NCBI GenBank assembly: GCA_026120185.1
Contig: JANUWF010003379.1
Span: 620,001-684,000 of the forward strand
Source of the DNA: Voacanga thouarsii
Lineage: Eukaryota > Streptophyta > Magnoliopsida > Gentianales > Apocynaceae
Direction: 5' to 3'
DNA: 64,000 bases
Shown here: piece by piece, positions 32,509-44,939 of the stretch
Layout: every line of letters begins with the position of its first letter
Numbering within the stretch: position 1 is the first letter of the stretch
Notes under the pieces: generated by a model
Told to the model about the DNA's origin: nothing
Databases searched by the model: none
The model's input: the letters and a program-made list of their open reading frames with translations, nothing else
Position numbers and translations under genes: made by a program

Positions 32509-34426
32509 TGTTGGGATGCATACCCTCTTAGATTAGGTTTCTGATCCAATTTTAACTTGTATTAATAAAAGTATTTTTCTCAGAAATTATTTATGAAATC
32601 TTCTTTATTTTTGTATACAATTTTTATTAAAAAATACCCATTGTATTTAAGTAAATGGTTCATGTGAATGAAGGTCTTTCACAGTAAGGTATGGACCATG
32701 GGTTACTTAATACATAAACTATTATTCTTAACTGAATGATGAGAATGAGAATCTCAACATGGTAAGGTTATTATGTTATGAATTCTAAATAGGAAATGAC
32801 TTTCCTTTAACCAATGAATAGTCTTCTCATTTCATAACACAAGCGTATTTCGAATACGTAGAACTGGACCTGTAGTAGTGGTTTCTAAAAGTATTATGTG
32901 GTAAAAACCTAGACTACTATTGCTACAATGTGGACTTGTACTCTACAGCTTGACTATAAGTTGGTGGTCTGACGAAATTGGATGCATATGCTTTGATATA
33001 CTATAGTTGAGGTTCTTTAGAAGGACCAATATATTTGTATGTTGAGTATATGTAACTAGTTAGTTAAGACAGACTTATATAAGATAGTTTCTATATTATA
33101 TCGCCTTTTGTGGTAGTCCGAATGATCTAATTATCCAAGGTCCTGGGGAACATAACTTGGATATTTGCATTATGGTAGCTCTTTTGGAAAGCGAAAATAT
33201 ACCAAGAAGTTGTGGATCATTGGACTCGAAGCCTAAGGATGGTAGATGTCTTTTAGAGATGTGTTAGTACACTCTTTCCTCTCTAAATGTACGACGGTGT
33301 GTATAGGGGTATTTCAGTCATTTCACCTGTAAGTTGAAGACAAGTCTGACGCATCATTATCCTTGGGGTCAATTTTTTCTTATGGTGATATTAGAAAATA
33401 TATGAAGTAAAAAATACCTCTATTTATATAGCAAGAGTATTTTGGTCATTTTAGTAGCCAAGGCAATATGTCTTTTTGGTCTTTAGAATAGCCCGTAAGT
33501 CCTAATTAATTTTAGGTAGAGGAAATGTACTCAATTAAAAGGATTTTGTGTTATTCAGGAAACCTAATTTATTTTTAGACTGGAATAAAATAAAAGAACG
33601 AGAGAAATTAAATTTATTATTTAGTTTAATTGATTAATTAATTATTCAGGGCCTTAGCCTAGATTGAATAATTAGAAAAATTAACTTGAGTCTAAACCAG
33701 ATAAAAAGGCTTAAATAATATTTTAATTCATTTGGGCTTATTAATTATTTATTAGATTATTTTAATATGTCTAAGAAATAAATAAATAATTATTATTATT
33801 TTGGGCATTGGGTCCAAGAAAAATAATAAATTATTAATGGCCCAATAGCCTGAACCAAAAGGGTTTGTTTTTAACTCACGGAACGGAAGAGTTTAGGCTA
33901 AGCCAAACTTCTTTTGTTAATAGTCTCTGGGTGTTTTGAAATATCGAAACCCCAGTGTTTTGGTGATCAGGAGAGTGAGTCATGTGTTTTGTTTTTTCCT
34001 ACATAAAGGAAGAAAAAAAAAAATGATGCTTTACCTATTTTCTCTCTTCTCTCTTGTTCTTTTCTTTTCTTTTCTCTTTTAGTTTCTTGATTTTGCTAAT
34101 CAATAGCAAAGGATCAAGAACAATTTTTGAGACTAGTTTTTTCTCGCCTATTTGTTTCACCAACAAGAGATTAGGCAGTGGAATATTATGAGAAGCAAAA
34201 GGCTTTGGCATTCATGCCACAAAGGAGTAGGAGATTTGTGAGTCATCAACCGGAAGCATCAATGAGTGAAGAAGCCATCCTTGTTGTTCAATCATCTTCT
34301 TCACGGCCAAACAAACCAAAGACATGCAGAGGTAAAAGAAAAATAATTCTTCTGCTGTATAGCTTCTGCATTTTTCTTGTTTTTGGTTTCTGTTTTCCGT
34401 AGCATGCATGGCTCCTGTGTGTTTCA
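32509..34426 (+). mobile_element. 3' LTR of the Copia element, family A
   Basis: Starts TGTTGGGATG right after the purine tract and aligns with the family A LTRs at 1-1899, 2204-4013 and, more distantly, 37032-38844. The end is placed near TTTCA at 34426 by comparison with the other copies; CA at 34404 is the alternative. The frame at 34178-34402 is in the LTR tail and is not regarded as a gene. Confidence 0.75.
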
Positions 34427-37026
34427 TTAGTTTCATTTATCACCAATCGTCTTCCTCAATTTGATTGATTGAAACAAAATATATTTCATGCTCTTCAGCA
34501 TTCTCATGGTCAAACATAGGAAATAGGATCTTTTTTTGACATATTAGAATTTGAACTTATTGATCAGACAAATATAAATTGGAGGCTAGCTTGAGATGCG
34601 TCAGTTTGCCTATTTTTTTTTTTCTTAACACATGCTCAATTGTTATATTACCCAAATATCCTATGAGTCATTTTGCATAGTTATAGTATTGAATCAATTT
34701 AAGTTTTTTAATATCATATTCACCAAGTAATTAATTGATAATTAGTTGAGAATCCCTATACATTTAAGATACAGTTGCTTCATATCAATAGCTAACTCCA
34801 ATCTAAGTATAAAATCTTAATATTCGACCACATTATTGGAGTACTTTCAGTTTAAAGTAAAGAATATGGCAACACATCCCCTTCAAGGGTGAGAAATATC
34901 ACATTGGTTCCAACTCCCATATGATGTTTGCACCATTAAAGTACATTTTCCGTAGGGAAAAAATGTCAATCACAAGAACATTTTCATTGGGTTATTCATT
35001 CTTAATTCCACTAAACATGTATAAGGTGATTAGTTAGGAAATCAACTAATATTTTCCTTTTAACAACTTTTTGTTGAATGTAGACCATTTCAAATTATTG
35101 AAGTTGAAGGTACTATCTAACCAAATGATCGAATAGCATGAGCCTTGACATAACATACTTGATAGGATTCTCTTTATAGATAAGGAATACAATATATGCT
35201 TGAAAAATAATGTTTTAGTTTTTTAATTGCAATTATTAAGGCCAAGAATAGATTTTCAATTGATGAATAGTTCAACTTGCTTAGTGTCATATTCAACTCA
35301 GATAGTATAAAGAATTTTTTTTTCCCATTCTAATTTTCTTAGACAAATAATGCTCCTATGGAATATATAAAATCAATGGCTTATCAAGAATAGTATAACA
35401 AACACGGCAGACTTCATTAAGTAAAGACTTGATGCGTTCAAAAGCATTTTTAACATGCCTTATCCCACTCAAATTGTACACTTTTCTTTGTTAAGTGATT
35501 TGAATAGTTGACATTACTTAGCAAGATTTGAAATGAACCTATGGAGGTAAGGTAACTGTCCTTGTAGAGTATTTAATTCCCCAAATATTCTTTGGCTCAG
35601 ACATCTTCAAAGTTGTGTCAATCTTTAATTCATCAATTTCAGTGCATTAATGACGAACAATAAAACTAGGAAAATTTCTAGAAGTAACACCAAATGCACA
35701 CTTAAAATTTTCAATTAATATTGTTAAAGTTACTCAAAAGTCCTCCTTAAAGCTTGGTGATGATCATCTCGGTTGTACGACTTGACCACCAAGTCATCAA
35801 TGCAAAATTTTATGGCTTTATATAACATATTATTAGAGATCTTTTGCATTTCTTTTCAATATGAGGTCACAACATTCTTTAGAACAAAAGACATCAACCT
35901 GTAATAGTAAATTCCTTTAGGAGTGTGAAAATGCAGTGAGGTTCTCATCATCTAGTGCCATTCTTATTTGATTGTAGCCAGAAAACCCATTCATAAAAGA
36001 TAAGACTTCTTGGCTAGTGATTACAATCTATTTAGTGATAGATAATGGAGAATCATCTCTTGAACCTATATTATTTAGATCACTAAAATCAACACATATT
36101 CAAATTTGTTCATTCTTCTTTCTTATGGGGACAATATTCAAAGTCTATATTGGATATTTGACTTCACGGATAAAGTTATCTTTGATGAAATTGTTCACCT
36201 TTACTTGTATTACTAGAAGTAACTCAGGTCAAAAACGACATTAGGCTCCAAGTAGCGGACAACAATATTTGGATCTAAGCCTGACATTTCTTTATGACCA
36301 TGCAAAAACATCCTTTAACCTTTTTAGAAGATCGATGTCGGCCTTTTTTTTCTTTAGAAAATAGAAGCACATATATATTAATTGGGTGTGGATTTATAAT
36401 AGTGCCTAAATTTAGTTCTTTTAATTCATCATTTGTGACAAGTACTAATAAAGCATCCTCAGCATCTTCTTTCTTAGAAAAGTTATCCTTGTAGATGGTA
36501 ATATGATTGCAAGAATCTAAACTTTCTTTATACTTGTCAACATAAGATATTGCATATGTTGAAGTTTATGTTCTAACATTTAGGACTCCATCACAATATA
36601 CCATAATCCTTGTTTTAGAAGAAGCTTTGCTATAATTCCTTGCTTTAGAAGTAGTAGCAATCTCAAGCCACTTAAAGATGGGCTTTCACCAAGTGCATTC
36701 GTAATCTATATCACCAATTCTAAATATTTACCTATATACATTTGATCATTGGGCAAAACTAAATAAAAAGAATATAAATTGACATAAGTTGCAATATAAC
36801 CTAGAGATAATTTAAACCCAATTCAATTAACAAGACAAAAATAATTTCACATATAGGTTTTTCTAAAAAATAGTAATAACAATCTTGGGATGGTGAAAAA
36901 GAGATAAATTGCATAAACTACAGATGATTTTTGAAATGTATTAAAAAATTAAACAAGCCTTTATGCTATCCATTTTTGCATCAAATTGCAGTCCAAATAA
37001 TATAGTAAATAACTTGTTATGGATTC
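34427..37026 (-). pseudogene. Gypsy pol remnant, Tat/Ogre-like
   Basis: Read on the minus strand from about 36700 down: an Asp-Val-Phe-Ala-Trp-Ser block (about 36330-36300), then Asn-Gly-Phe-Ser-Gly-Tyr-Asn-Gln-Ile at about 35980 (the RT palm of Tat-lineage elements), then Met-Ser-Glu-Pro-Lys-Asn at about 35610 and Val-Gln-Phe-Glu-Trp-Asp at about 35470, in the RT connection region. The FADD-type active site region (about 35790) reads Ala-Leu-Met-Thr, so the catalytic pair is lost. Many stops. The plus-strand frames at 36017 and 36294 are shadows. The family A LTR abuts the left end and a solo LTR interrupts it on the right. Confidence 0.65.
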
Positions 37027-37031
37027 TTCCT

Positions 37032-38844
37032 TGTTGGAAAGTATGCCCTCAAAGACTATGTATTATGTGTAAAAATATTACAAATAGACCCGACGTTCGG
37101 TGGGTCCATTAGACCCGGCGCCAGGTCCACTAAATTCATTTAATTTGGTTTGTTTCTTATATTATTGCACATTTAAGGTCTAAGTGTGACAAGTAATGGT
37201 TTATATGTTGGGTCGTTCTTCATAATAAGGTATATACCATGGGTACTTGTCATACAAGAAAAATTAAGTTCTTAGTCGTTTGATGAAATTGAGTATTTCA
37301 TTAAGATAAGACTATTATGCCATGAGTTCTAATGAGGAATGGTTTACCTTGAATCAGTGAGTAGTTTACTCACATTATTGGCATAAGCGTATTACGAATA
37401 TGTAGAACTGGACCTATAGTAGTGGTCTCTCATAAAGCACTATAATTATAGAGACCAGATTATTACTGCTATAGCGTAGACGGATACCTTCATACTTGAG
37501 TATGAGTTGGTGGTCTGGTGAAGCTAGGGTCTTGTACTTTGATATATGTTGGGTGAGATTTCTTTTGTGAGATCAATAACCTTGTACGTTGAGTGGATTA
37601 CTCTAGTTAGTTAAGACGGACTCATGCAACAGAGTTTTTATACTCCACTTTGTGAAGCTAAATCACCCCCTTGTGATTAGGACAATCTAATAATCCAGGG
37701 CCCCTAGGAACTTGACTTAAAATGTCTGCTTTTGGGTAACTTCTAATGATAAGCAAGTACATTCGAGTGAGTCATGGATTTTTGGACTAGAAATCTAATG
37801 ATGGTAGATGTCTTTGAGATGGGTGTTAGTACATTTATCCTATCTTATTGATGGGTGTTACATAGAGAGGTATTTCCATCATTTCACCTGTAAGTCGGAG
37901 ACATTGTTGTAGCAATATTATTCTTGGGGTCAATATTTTCATATAGTGATAAATGAGAATATTTAAAATGGTAAAATACAGCTATTTGATAGTAAGGACA
38001 TTTTGGTAGTCATGAATAATATGTCTCTTGGTCCCGAAGTAGCTCAAGTTATCTTGGTGTTGTCTAGACACAATTTGGGTTTAATAGATAATTATCTGGA
38101 AGAGAAATAAAAATTATTCTAAGAGTCCAATTAGAATTAATTAATTAGTCTTGGATTTTTCATAAGGCCTGAAAAAAATAAATAATTAATTAAGAAAATT
38201 AGGTTGGAATAAATTAATTCATTGGGCTGATACACGTTGACATATATTAAGAGTCTAATTAGTATTAATTAATTTGTCTTGGGTGTTTAATAAAGTCCAA
38301 AAAAGATAATTAATTAAAAAAGAGGATTGGACTAGTCTTAGCTTGATTTATGAGCCCAACACCAAGCTCATTAGGGCTTAGTGTGTTTCGGCCCACTAGG
38401 GCTTCATTAAGCACTAGGGTGGCTGAAATTTAAGGGTAAAGAAGGTAGGGTTTTCAGTAACCAAGCTCTCTCTCTCTTGTGTGCAGCCATCATTCTTCTT
38501 GTTTTCTCTTCCTTATTTTCTTTCTCTCTTGGAGAGGATCTTGGTTATCCAAAGAAGAAGCTTTTGCCAAGCTAACTCAAAATTAAGGTAGAGTTATACT
38601 CTGGAAGACTAAGAGAAGAAGCTTGGAGAAGTTTGATGCATAGGAGTAGAAGATTGGCAGGAATTCCGATTGAACCGCTGATACCTTCTTCTCCTTTTCC
38701 AACGCAAGATCCAGTGTAACCCGGAACTTTGTTGGTTAATCTGTGATTAATTAAGAAATGTAAGTACTCTTTCCTAGATGTGGATTGGAAAACTAAAAAT
38801 TTTTCGCTGCATTTTCTTTGATGTTTTCCATTTTTGATCTTTCA
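37032..38844 (+). mobile_element. Solo LTR, Copia family A relative, perfect TSD
   Basis: 1813 bp starting TGTTGGAAAG and ending TTTCA, flanked by identical TTCCT at 37027-37031 and 38845-38849. It shares the family A order of blocks (for example the word GTATTACGAATATGTAGAACTGG appears in split form in the relatives) but is clearly diverged. No internal region. Confidence 0.88.
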
Positions 38845-39060
38845 TTCCTTCCCTAGTATGATACTTTGAAATATGGTGAACAATCCCACATAGGCAACAA
38901 TCCCCACTAAAGTTTATACCTCGATTATAAGTCATTCCTCTGATATCCGATGAATAATCCCACAGTTGATCACTAAGAAGAAGGTGAAACAAACATATTC
39001 ATACCAAGCTACTAATAATATTGAATGAGAGTGATAGAAAAAAGATATAGATTACATCAA
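38845..39060 (-). pseudogene. Gypsy gag zinc-knuckle fragment
   Basis: The minus-strand frame reads Cys-Cys-Leu-Cys-Gly-Ile-Val-His-His-Ile-Ser-Lys-Tyr-His, a CX2CX4HX4 knuckle whose last Cys is replaced by His. It stops at the solo LTR, and the Tat-like pol lies on the other side in the same direction, so both probably belong to one element. Confidence 0.45.
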
Positions 39061-41328
39061 CATAACTCTCCTTGAAAATCTTTACGCCCAACCTAACTGC
39101 TGTCCACAACTTTGTTAAGATAGTGGAAACATATGGATAGAAATAAAACCATATTATGAATCATGGCATAGTAAACTCTATATAATTCCAACCAAAGAAT
39201 GCATATTAAGAAATTTAATCTTCTAATTTGAATTTGATTCTTAGATTTTGGAACCTAAATATGACATCAAATCATAAAGCAACACATATTTCCATTTAGT
39301 AGAATAAACTTACAAAACATGATAAGGAAAACTATAAAATAGAAAGCTTCAAAAAATTTGCTATAATGTTTAAGCAACCAACTAAACATTATTAGCTAAT
39401 AAGCTTGCACAAAATTAAATATAAATTGAAGACATCCTTCCTTCCTAGTTTCCCATTAAGAATCCTCAGTTAAAGATACCAAACAACCCTTTCTCTCTTC
39501 CTTTACCTCTTATTCACAAAGGGAAAAACAATTTAAATTAGTATGATAACCTAACCCTATATAGGATTGGGATGAAAAGTGTGAATGATATATAAGATGC
39601 AACTTAAGTACCTATTGTCAATTTGGAATATCTATTTTGATCGAATGAGGACAATGACCAAGTAGTTGATCGTGGTTTGTGGATGCTGCCAAGCTTATAG
39701 TTGCATTCCCAAACCTGTTGGCATGAGGCATAACATTTAATGGCATCAGAGCAATAGGTTTGATCTTACTTAGTGGGGATGTGCCAATAGTTAAACATGG
39801 AGTTAGAAAATTTGTAGGATGATAATTGGTTATATTAGTAAACCTCGTGTCTCGACTATTTTATTACTATTTTGTAATTATCTTGTAACGATAGATGTTA
39901 CCTATACTTAACCAACTCAAGATGGGCAAGAGATTTCGAATCGAATTTTCACATGTATAGGTAATGATGCAAATATTTAATACAGAGTGTGTGTCGATGT
40001 AGGATAAGATTATCAGTCTCATTGACGATAATGATAAGTTTAAGGACAAAATAGCAAAGTTGGGGGAATATTTAGAAGAGGTTAAAAGAGGTAATAAATA
40101 AAACACAAGGCTCAAGGCAAGAAAAACAAGGCTAAAAAAAAAGGAAAGTTGAATTGAAGATAGTAAACACTACATTAAAGCTGTTAATCACTAAACTCCA
40201 AGATGGTAATGAGAATCTTTGAGAAGAAAAGGAGATGCATGGGGATTTGATAGCAAAATAGATTGAGAACTTACAACGCATTTGGGATAAACATATTGCA
40301 CTAAGGAAGGAAAACAATCAAGAAGATAATACAACCTCTAATAGTTTTATGTCGTAGTAGAATATTCATACTGCTTTATTCCTTTACTTGATATTTGAAG
40401 ATAATGTTTGAAGAATTACCAGAAATTATTTGAAAAATTGCCTTTTAAGTATTTAAGTTGTTTGAAATATATTTATTTAAATTCCTTGTTTAGAGTATTG
40501 AATAGAAATAAAATTATTATTATTGTTTTCTTTTTAAAAAATTGACTATGCTAGCAGTTTACACGTTAAGCTAATTCGTCTGGTGCAGGACAACTCGACA
40601 GTCAGCCTGAGAAGTGTTTTAACTTTTGTTTTTTTTTTTAAAAGTTATCTCAATGATTGAGTGGGCACGAAGTGACGTAGGTTCCTTCATGGCCCATTGA
40701 TGATGAATGCATTATGAAAGTTTTTATAATAAAAAAAATGAATTTCGGTGAAAGAGAATTATGGGGCACGAAGTTACTTTCACTTCATGACCTGGGGCAT
40801 GTTTGCATGCTATTTTGAAGGTTTAAAAAAAATTTTCTATCTACTTGTTGCAAAGAATAAAATATATTATTTTTTTTTATATTAGTTGTTTTGGGTTTAA
40901 AATAATTGAAGTTATTTTGATATATTTTACATATTTAAAATTCTTGCAAGTTGAGAGTAACTTGGAACATTATGAGTTATTAGTGTAAATATAACCTTTT
41001 ATGTTTCTTAGTGTGCTATAAGAATGTTTTAGAACCGAATATTAGTTAATAGTTGTTGTTTTGTTTTATTTTGTAAATGTGAATATTAGTATTGTATACA
41101 TATATATGTGTGTAATAGGTTTTATTTGAGGAAAGTGGTTCATTACTACTTGTTGAGCATATGGTTGACTTACCTTTCAATTTTCCTCCTTTTAGATTCT
41201 AATAATGAACCTTGGTTCGAAGGTCATTACCACTAGGAATATGATTGAGATGTAACACAAAGTCAAAATCTAGATTTTGTTTAGTGGTTTATTTTGTTTA
41301 TTTATTGAATTTCCACCCGTGCTACTTA
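39061..41328. other. Degenerate retroelement sequence with a TRIM-like LTR
   Basis: No intact gene. Apart from the short LTR at 39541-39735, about 40000-40320 on the plus strand is Lys/Glu-rich in several frames, like a decayed gag. At 40650-40800 two GGGCACGAAGT-containing blocks repeat. At 41100-41270 lies a pyrimidine-rich stretch of the kind found in Gypsy LTR R regions. Minus-strand frames at 39867 and 40132 are shadows. Confidence 0.4.
39541..39735 (+). mobile_element. TRIM-like short LTR, copy 1
   Basis: About 195 bp matching 53828-54014, starting with a decayed TGTGACACCC-type end and finishing GGCATAACA. It is followed at 39740 by TGGCATCAGAGC, one base from the methionine tRNA primer-binding site TGGTATCAGAGC. 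Very short LTRs with such a site and no coding capacity define TRIM elements. Confidence 0.55.
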
Positions 41329-42847
41329 TGTTAGGATTTGTAGACTCCTAAACGCGAAAAATATCGACGAATCCCTTTTGAGGACCTAAGCTAAACGATT
41401 AAGGTTGATCTAGGGGTTACAAAATTACTTCTGTATCGCCGTAAGCAAGACCTCTACTTTTAGATTTCCAAGCGTACGTGCACTTCGAACGATCACCAGA
41501 TGCTGCAATGTGCGAACGTCTTCTATCGGATACACATGGTGAAACTAGCTTGTTATCTGGGAGTGCTAGCGCCTAAGGTTTTGAGAAACTTAATTTTTTA
41601 TGGAGGTATAAATATTTTTATGAGAAGTCTCTAAAAAGAAGACAACTAGGGTTTTTTTTTTAAACCATACAAATTTCTTGGAGTCCAACTCTCATAATAT
41701 CTTATCATATCTTATTTTAAGTTCAAATTAAATTAAAATTGATATGATAAGATTCTACCATTATCTCGGTAATTTAACTAATTAATTTACGGAGTTAGAT
41801 TCTCTTGTAATCTAGATATCCTCCGAATATATCGAATGTGGATATATTTCTAGATTCATTGTATTTGGTCATTTTTCTAGGTTTGATTAACCTAGACATA
41901 TTTCCAGATACATTGAACCTGGTTACTAGAAAAATAACATAATGTTTTTGCTTAATATGTGATATTATAGGTTCATTTAACATTGGCAGTGTGCCCAAAT
42001 CACATTTAAATGGCCCACAAGTTATAAGCGATTTCTAGTAAAATATTATAACTACTAGGTTAAATAAAGATTAGTGATCTCTTTGAGCCAAATCATAACT
42101 TTATATTTAGTCATTTTGTTACATGATATCCAGATTAAGCATAAGATATGAAGCATGTCATCCTTATTAAACATAATCAACTATTTCTTGATCTTATAGT
42201 AGACTGTTCAAATAAATGATATCAATATCTCAAATTAATATATTTGAGCACAACCATGCATTTTAACGGTCTAACTTATTAAGGGACCCATGTACATCTC
42301 TTCCAAAGTTGAGAGGGACAAATTCCTTTACTATCAATCATATTCCTCTCCTTAGTTTATTATATATCCAATAGTGGTTTAATTTATTATTTGGTTAAAG
42401 ACAACTTTATACAATATTAAGGTATAGAACTTATCAAGTAGAAAATTATGATGAATTCATGTCGGAGGACTTCTAATGTCATTATGGCTAGAAAGTACTT
42501 ATGACATGTCCCACGAAGTACTCTCACAGTAAGCCATGTCGAATACAATATTCTCTAACATTTATTTAGGTTTTGACTTGATATTATATATATCTATGAC
42601 CAGTAAAACATAGCCATCAAGTCACAAACATACTAATCTTAATTTATTATTATTTCACTAATAATAATCGATCAGGAACAGTTTAAGAATAGTCATGATA
42701 TTTGTTATAGGGTTTTACTATCAAGTCACATATTTGATGACCACAAAACTAAATGCACTATTCATGAAAAGAAATGCCTTATATTATTACATAATACATA
42801 ACGACAATAGTAATAAGTACAAATTATTTTAGGCCATATCCCTAACA
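41329..42847 (-). mobile_element. Solo LTR, family C, perfect TSD
   Basis: 1519 bp on the minus strand, starting TGTTAGGGATATGG at 42847 and ending CCTAACA at 41329. Flanked by identical ACTTA at 41324-41328 and 42848-42852. No other copy is in the window. TGTTAG...ACA ends and size suit Copia. The frame at 41795-41998 is not regarded as a gene. Confidence 0.82.
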
Positions 42848-42989
42848 ACTTAAGTACTTGATCAGGCAAATGTAAGATTAGTTTTTCTTTCCTTTCATGT
42901 TAAAAGTCAAATAGATTGTATTTAGGTTTTGATTAGACCTCTTTTGGAGAGATTTGGTTAGAAAGTATTTGGTTGTTTAAGTTTTTAAT

Positions 42990-43420
42990 GTAAAGCTTCA
43001 TATTACTAAGAAAATACTCCAATAACGTGGGCATGAACCATGGCATTTAATGGTATTAGAGCAAGTAATCAATTCTCGGTATGAAAACTAAGTGCTATAC
43101 TGTGCGTGGTGGGGGGCAATTCTAGAATCCTACCCTACCTAGTTGGTCCTGGATTTGGTCTAGACTTGATGAGAATGCTTGGGCTTAAAGAGTGATGAAT
43201 GTGACACCCTAATCTCACATGGGATTGAGATGAAAAAGGTATGAATAACATATAAGATGGGTCTAAATATTCATTATCAACTTAGGATATTTATTTTGAC
43301 CCAACGAAGATGGTGATTAAGTAATTAATTGTGGGTGCTGGTAGGCTTATAGTCACGTTTCAGGGCTCAAATACACGAGAAGTTTTTGGGTACATGGTCC
43401 CATGTGGAACTGGGGTGTCA
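42990..43420 (+). mobile_element. TRIM-like element: LTR end, primer-binding site, short interior, LTR
   Basis: An LTR tail ends near 43040 (GGGCATGAACCATGGCA), followed by TGGTATTAGAGC (primer-binding-site-like). About 150 bp of non-coding interior leads to the second LTR, starting TGTGACACCC at 43200 and ending GGGTGTCA at 43420, so the LTR has inverted ends. The first LTR is mostly lost. Confidence 0.5.
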
Positions 43421-44939
43421 TGCTTAATTTAAATTCTTTCTAACAAAATCCATTTTAATTTATAGCAAAAATCGCAAAAATGAAATTGTTATTGTACACT
43501 GAAAGCGCAAAATAAGAACAAGTACCTTTTTCTACTTGGCTACCACTGCCTCTAATGCCAACATTTAGCAAGATCCTTGATATTCTTTTTCTTACAAAGA
43601 TTAGCAAAGATGCTCTGCTAATAAGACTTGACATGGATGTTGGCTATTTTCACAAGGGTTGAGATCTTGTTAGCTTGAATATAATAACAAGGAACACATA
43701 AAATATTGAGGTTCAAAGCCATAACATTAACCATAATATCCAAAATATGAAATATATCACATCCACTTTAACCTCCCCTCTCAAAAAAAAAAAAAAAAAA
43801 AAGGAAAAGAAAAAGAAAAAGAAAACCTAACCTAACAAAGACCTACCCAGATAGTGATACCATTGTCGTGAAGAATTAAACAAGCATATGTGCAGGACAA
43901 GCTATAGTTGATCTCTAGTCTACTATAGATCTGTGAAAAAACCTCTAGAAATAGAAATAATAATCACAAAAGTATAGAAGACGACAATATGTTGAGGCAA
44001 AAGGGAAATTTTATGGGGATTGAATGCCCATTCATCATACATTAATAGGGATTCTTGAAATGAAAGGTTTTTCCAAATCCATTGGGGTTTTAATTTTCTA
44101 GAACTTTAGGTTGGGCTTAGTGGGAGTTTAGATTACTAATAAAGATTAGGTTTGTAAGAGAAACAAATCCAGTGTATTAGGAATGAGTATTAATTCATTA
44201 GGGTCCAAAATTGTTCAAGTTATCCTAATAGAAAAAAAGATGGAAACAAAACAGATAGCTTCCAAAAGCAACAATTGCTATATATGGTAAACCACTAGAA
44301 GAAATTACTTATCCTGAAAGTAGACATATCCTTAGAAGCAACACAAACGTGAACCGCTCCATCATATATCAAATTGTTCCATAAACAAGAAGAAAATACA
44401 ACTAAGATGTTCTCAAAACAACCATCAAATGAATTCACTAATCAAATATTGTAATTATCCAAATACCTAAATTACTTCTATTTGATTCCATTCAAAGATC
44501 ATTATGAAATCCTTCTACTATCCGTACAATTGAAATTCAAAATCAAGAAATCAAGTAATAGCCTCCATTCTTATAATTAGAGTATTATCTTTAATAGTTC
44601 ATCTAAGCCATATGGTTAAGATCCATGAACTGTATCAGTACCAAAGATAACGTAACAAAAAGCATGATGGTCAATCTTGCTAACATTATCTCCATTGAAG
44701 CTATCCTTGGATGATGCCTTAAAACAAGCACACACCATATAATGCTAATAATTCATATGTAAACAAGACTAGAACTAAAAATTATAAACTTAAAATATAT
44801 TAAGGACAACAGGATGGAAAAACCTAGAAGAGATATTCCAAATCCCATAAATTGAACTAGGAATTCAAGAAAATCAAACATCTAAAGTTTATCCGTGACA
44901 AGCTAGTGCCTGCGAATGGAAGAAAACTCCTAACAATAA
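43421..44939. other. Unassigned AT-rich sequence
   Basis: No open frame of interest. An A-rich run with GGAAAAGAAAAAG units lies at 43783-43827. Probably old retroelement sequence, but no domain or terminus was recognised. Confidence 0.45.
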
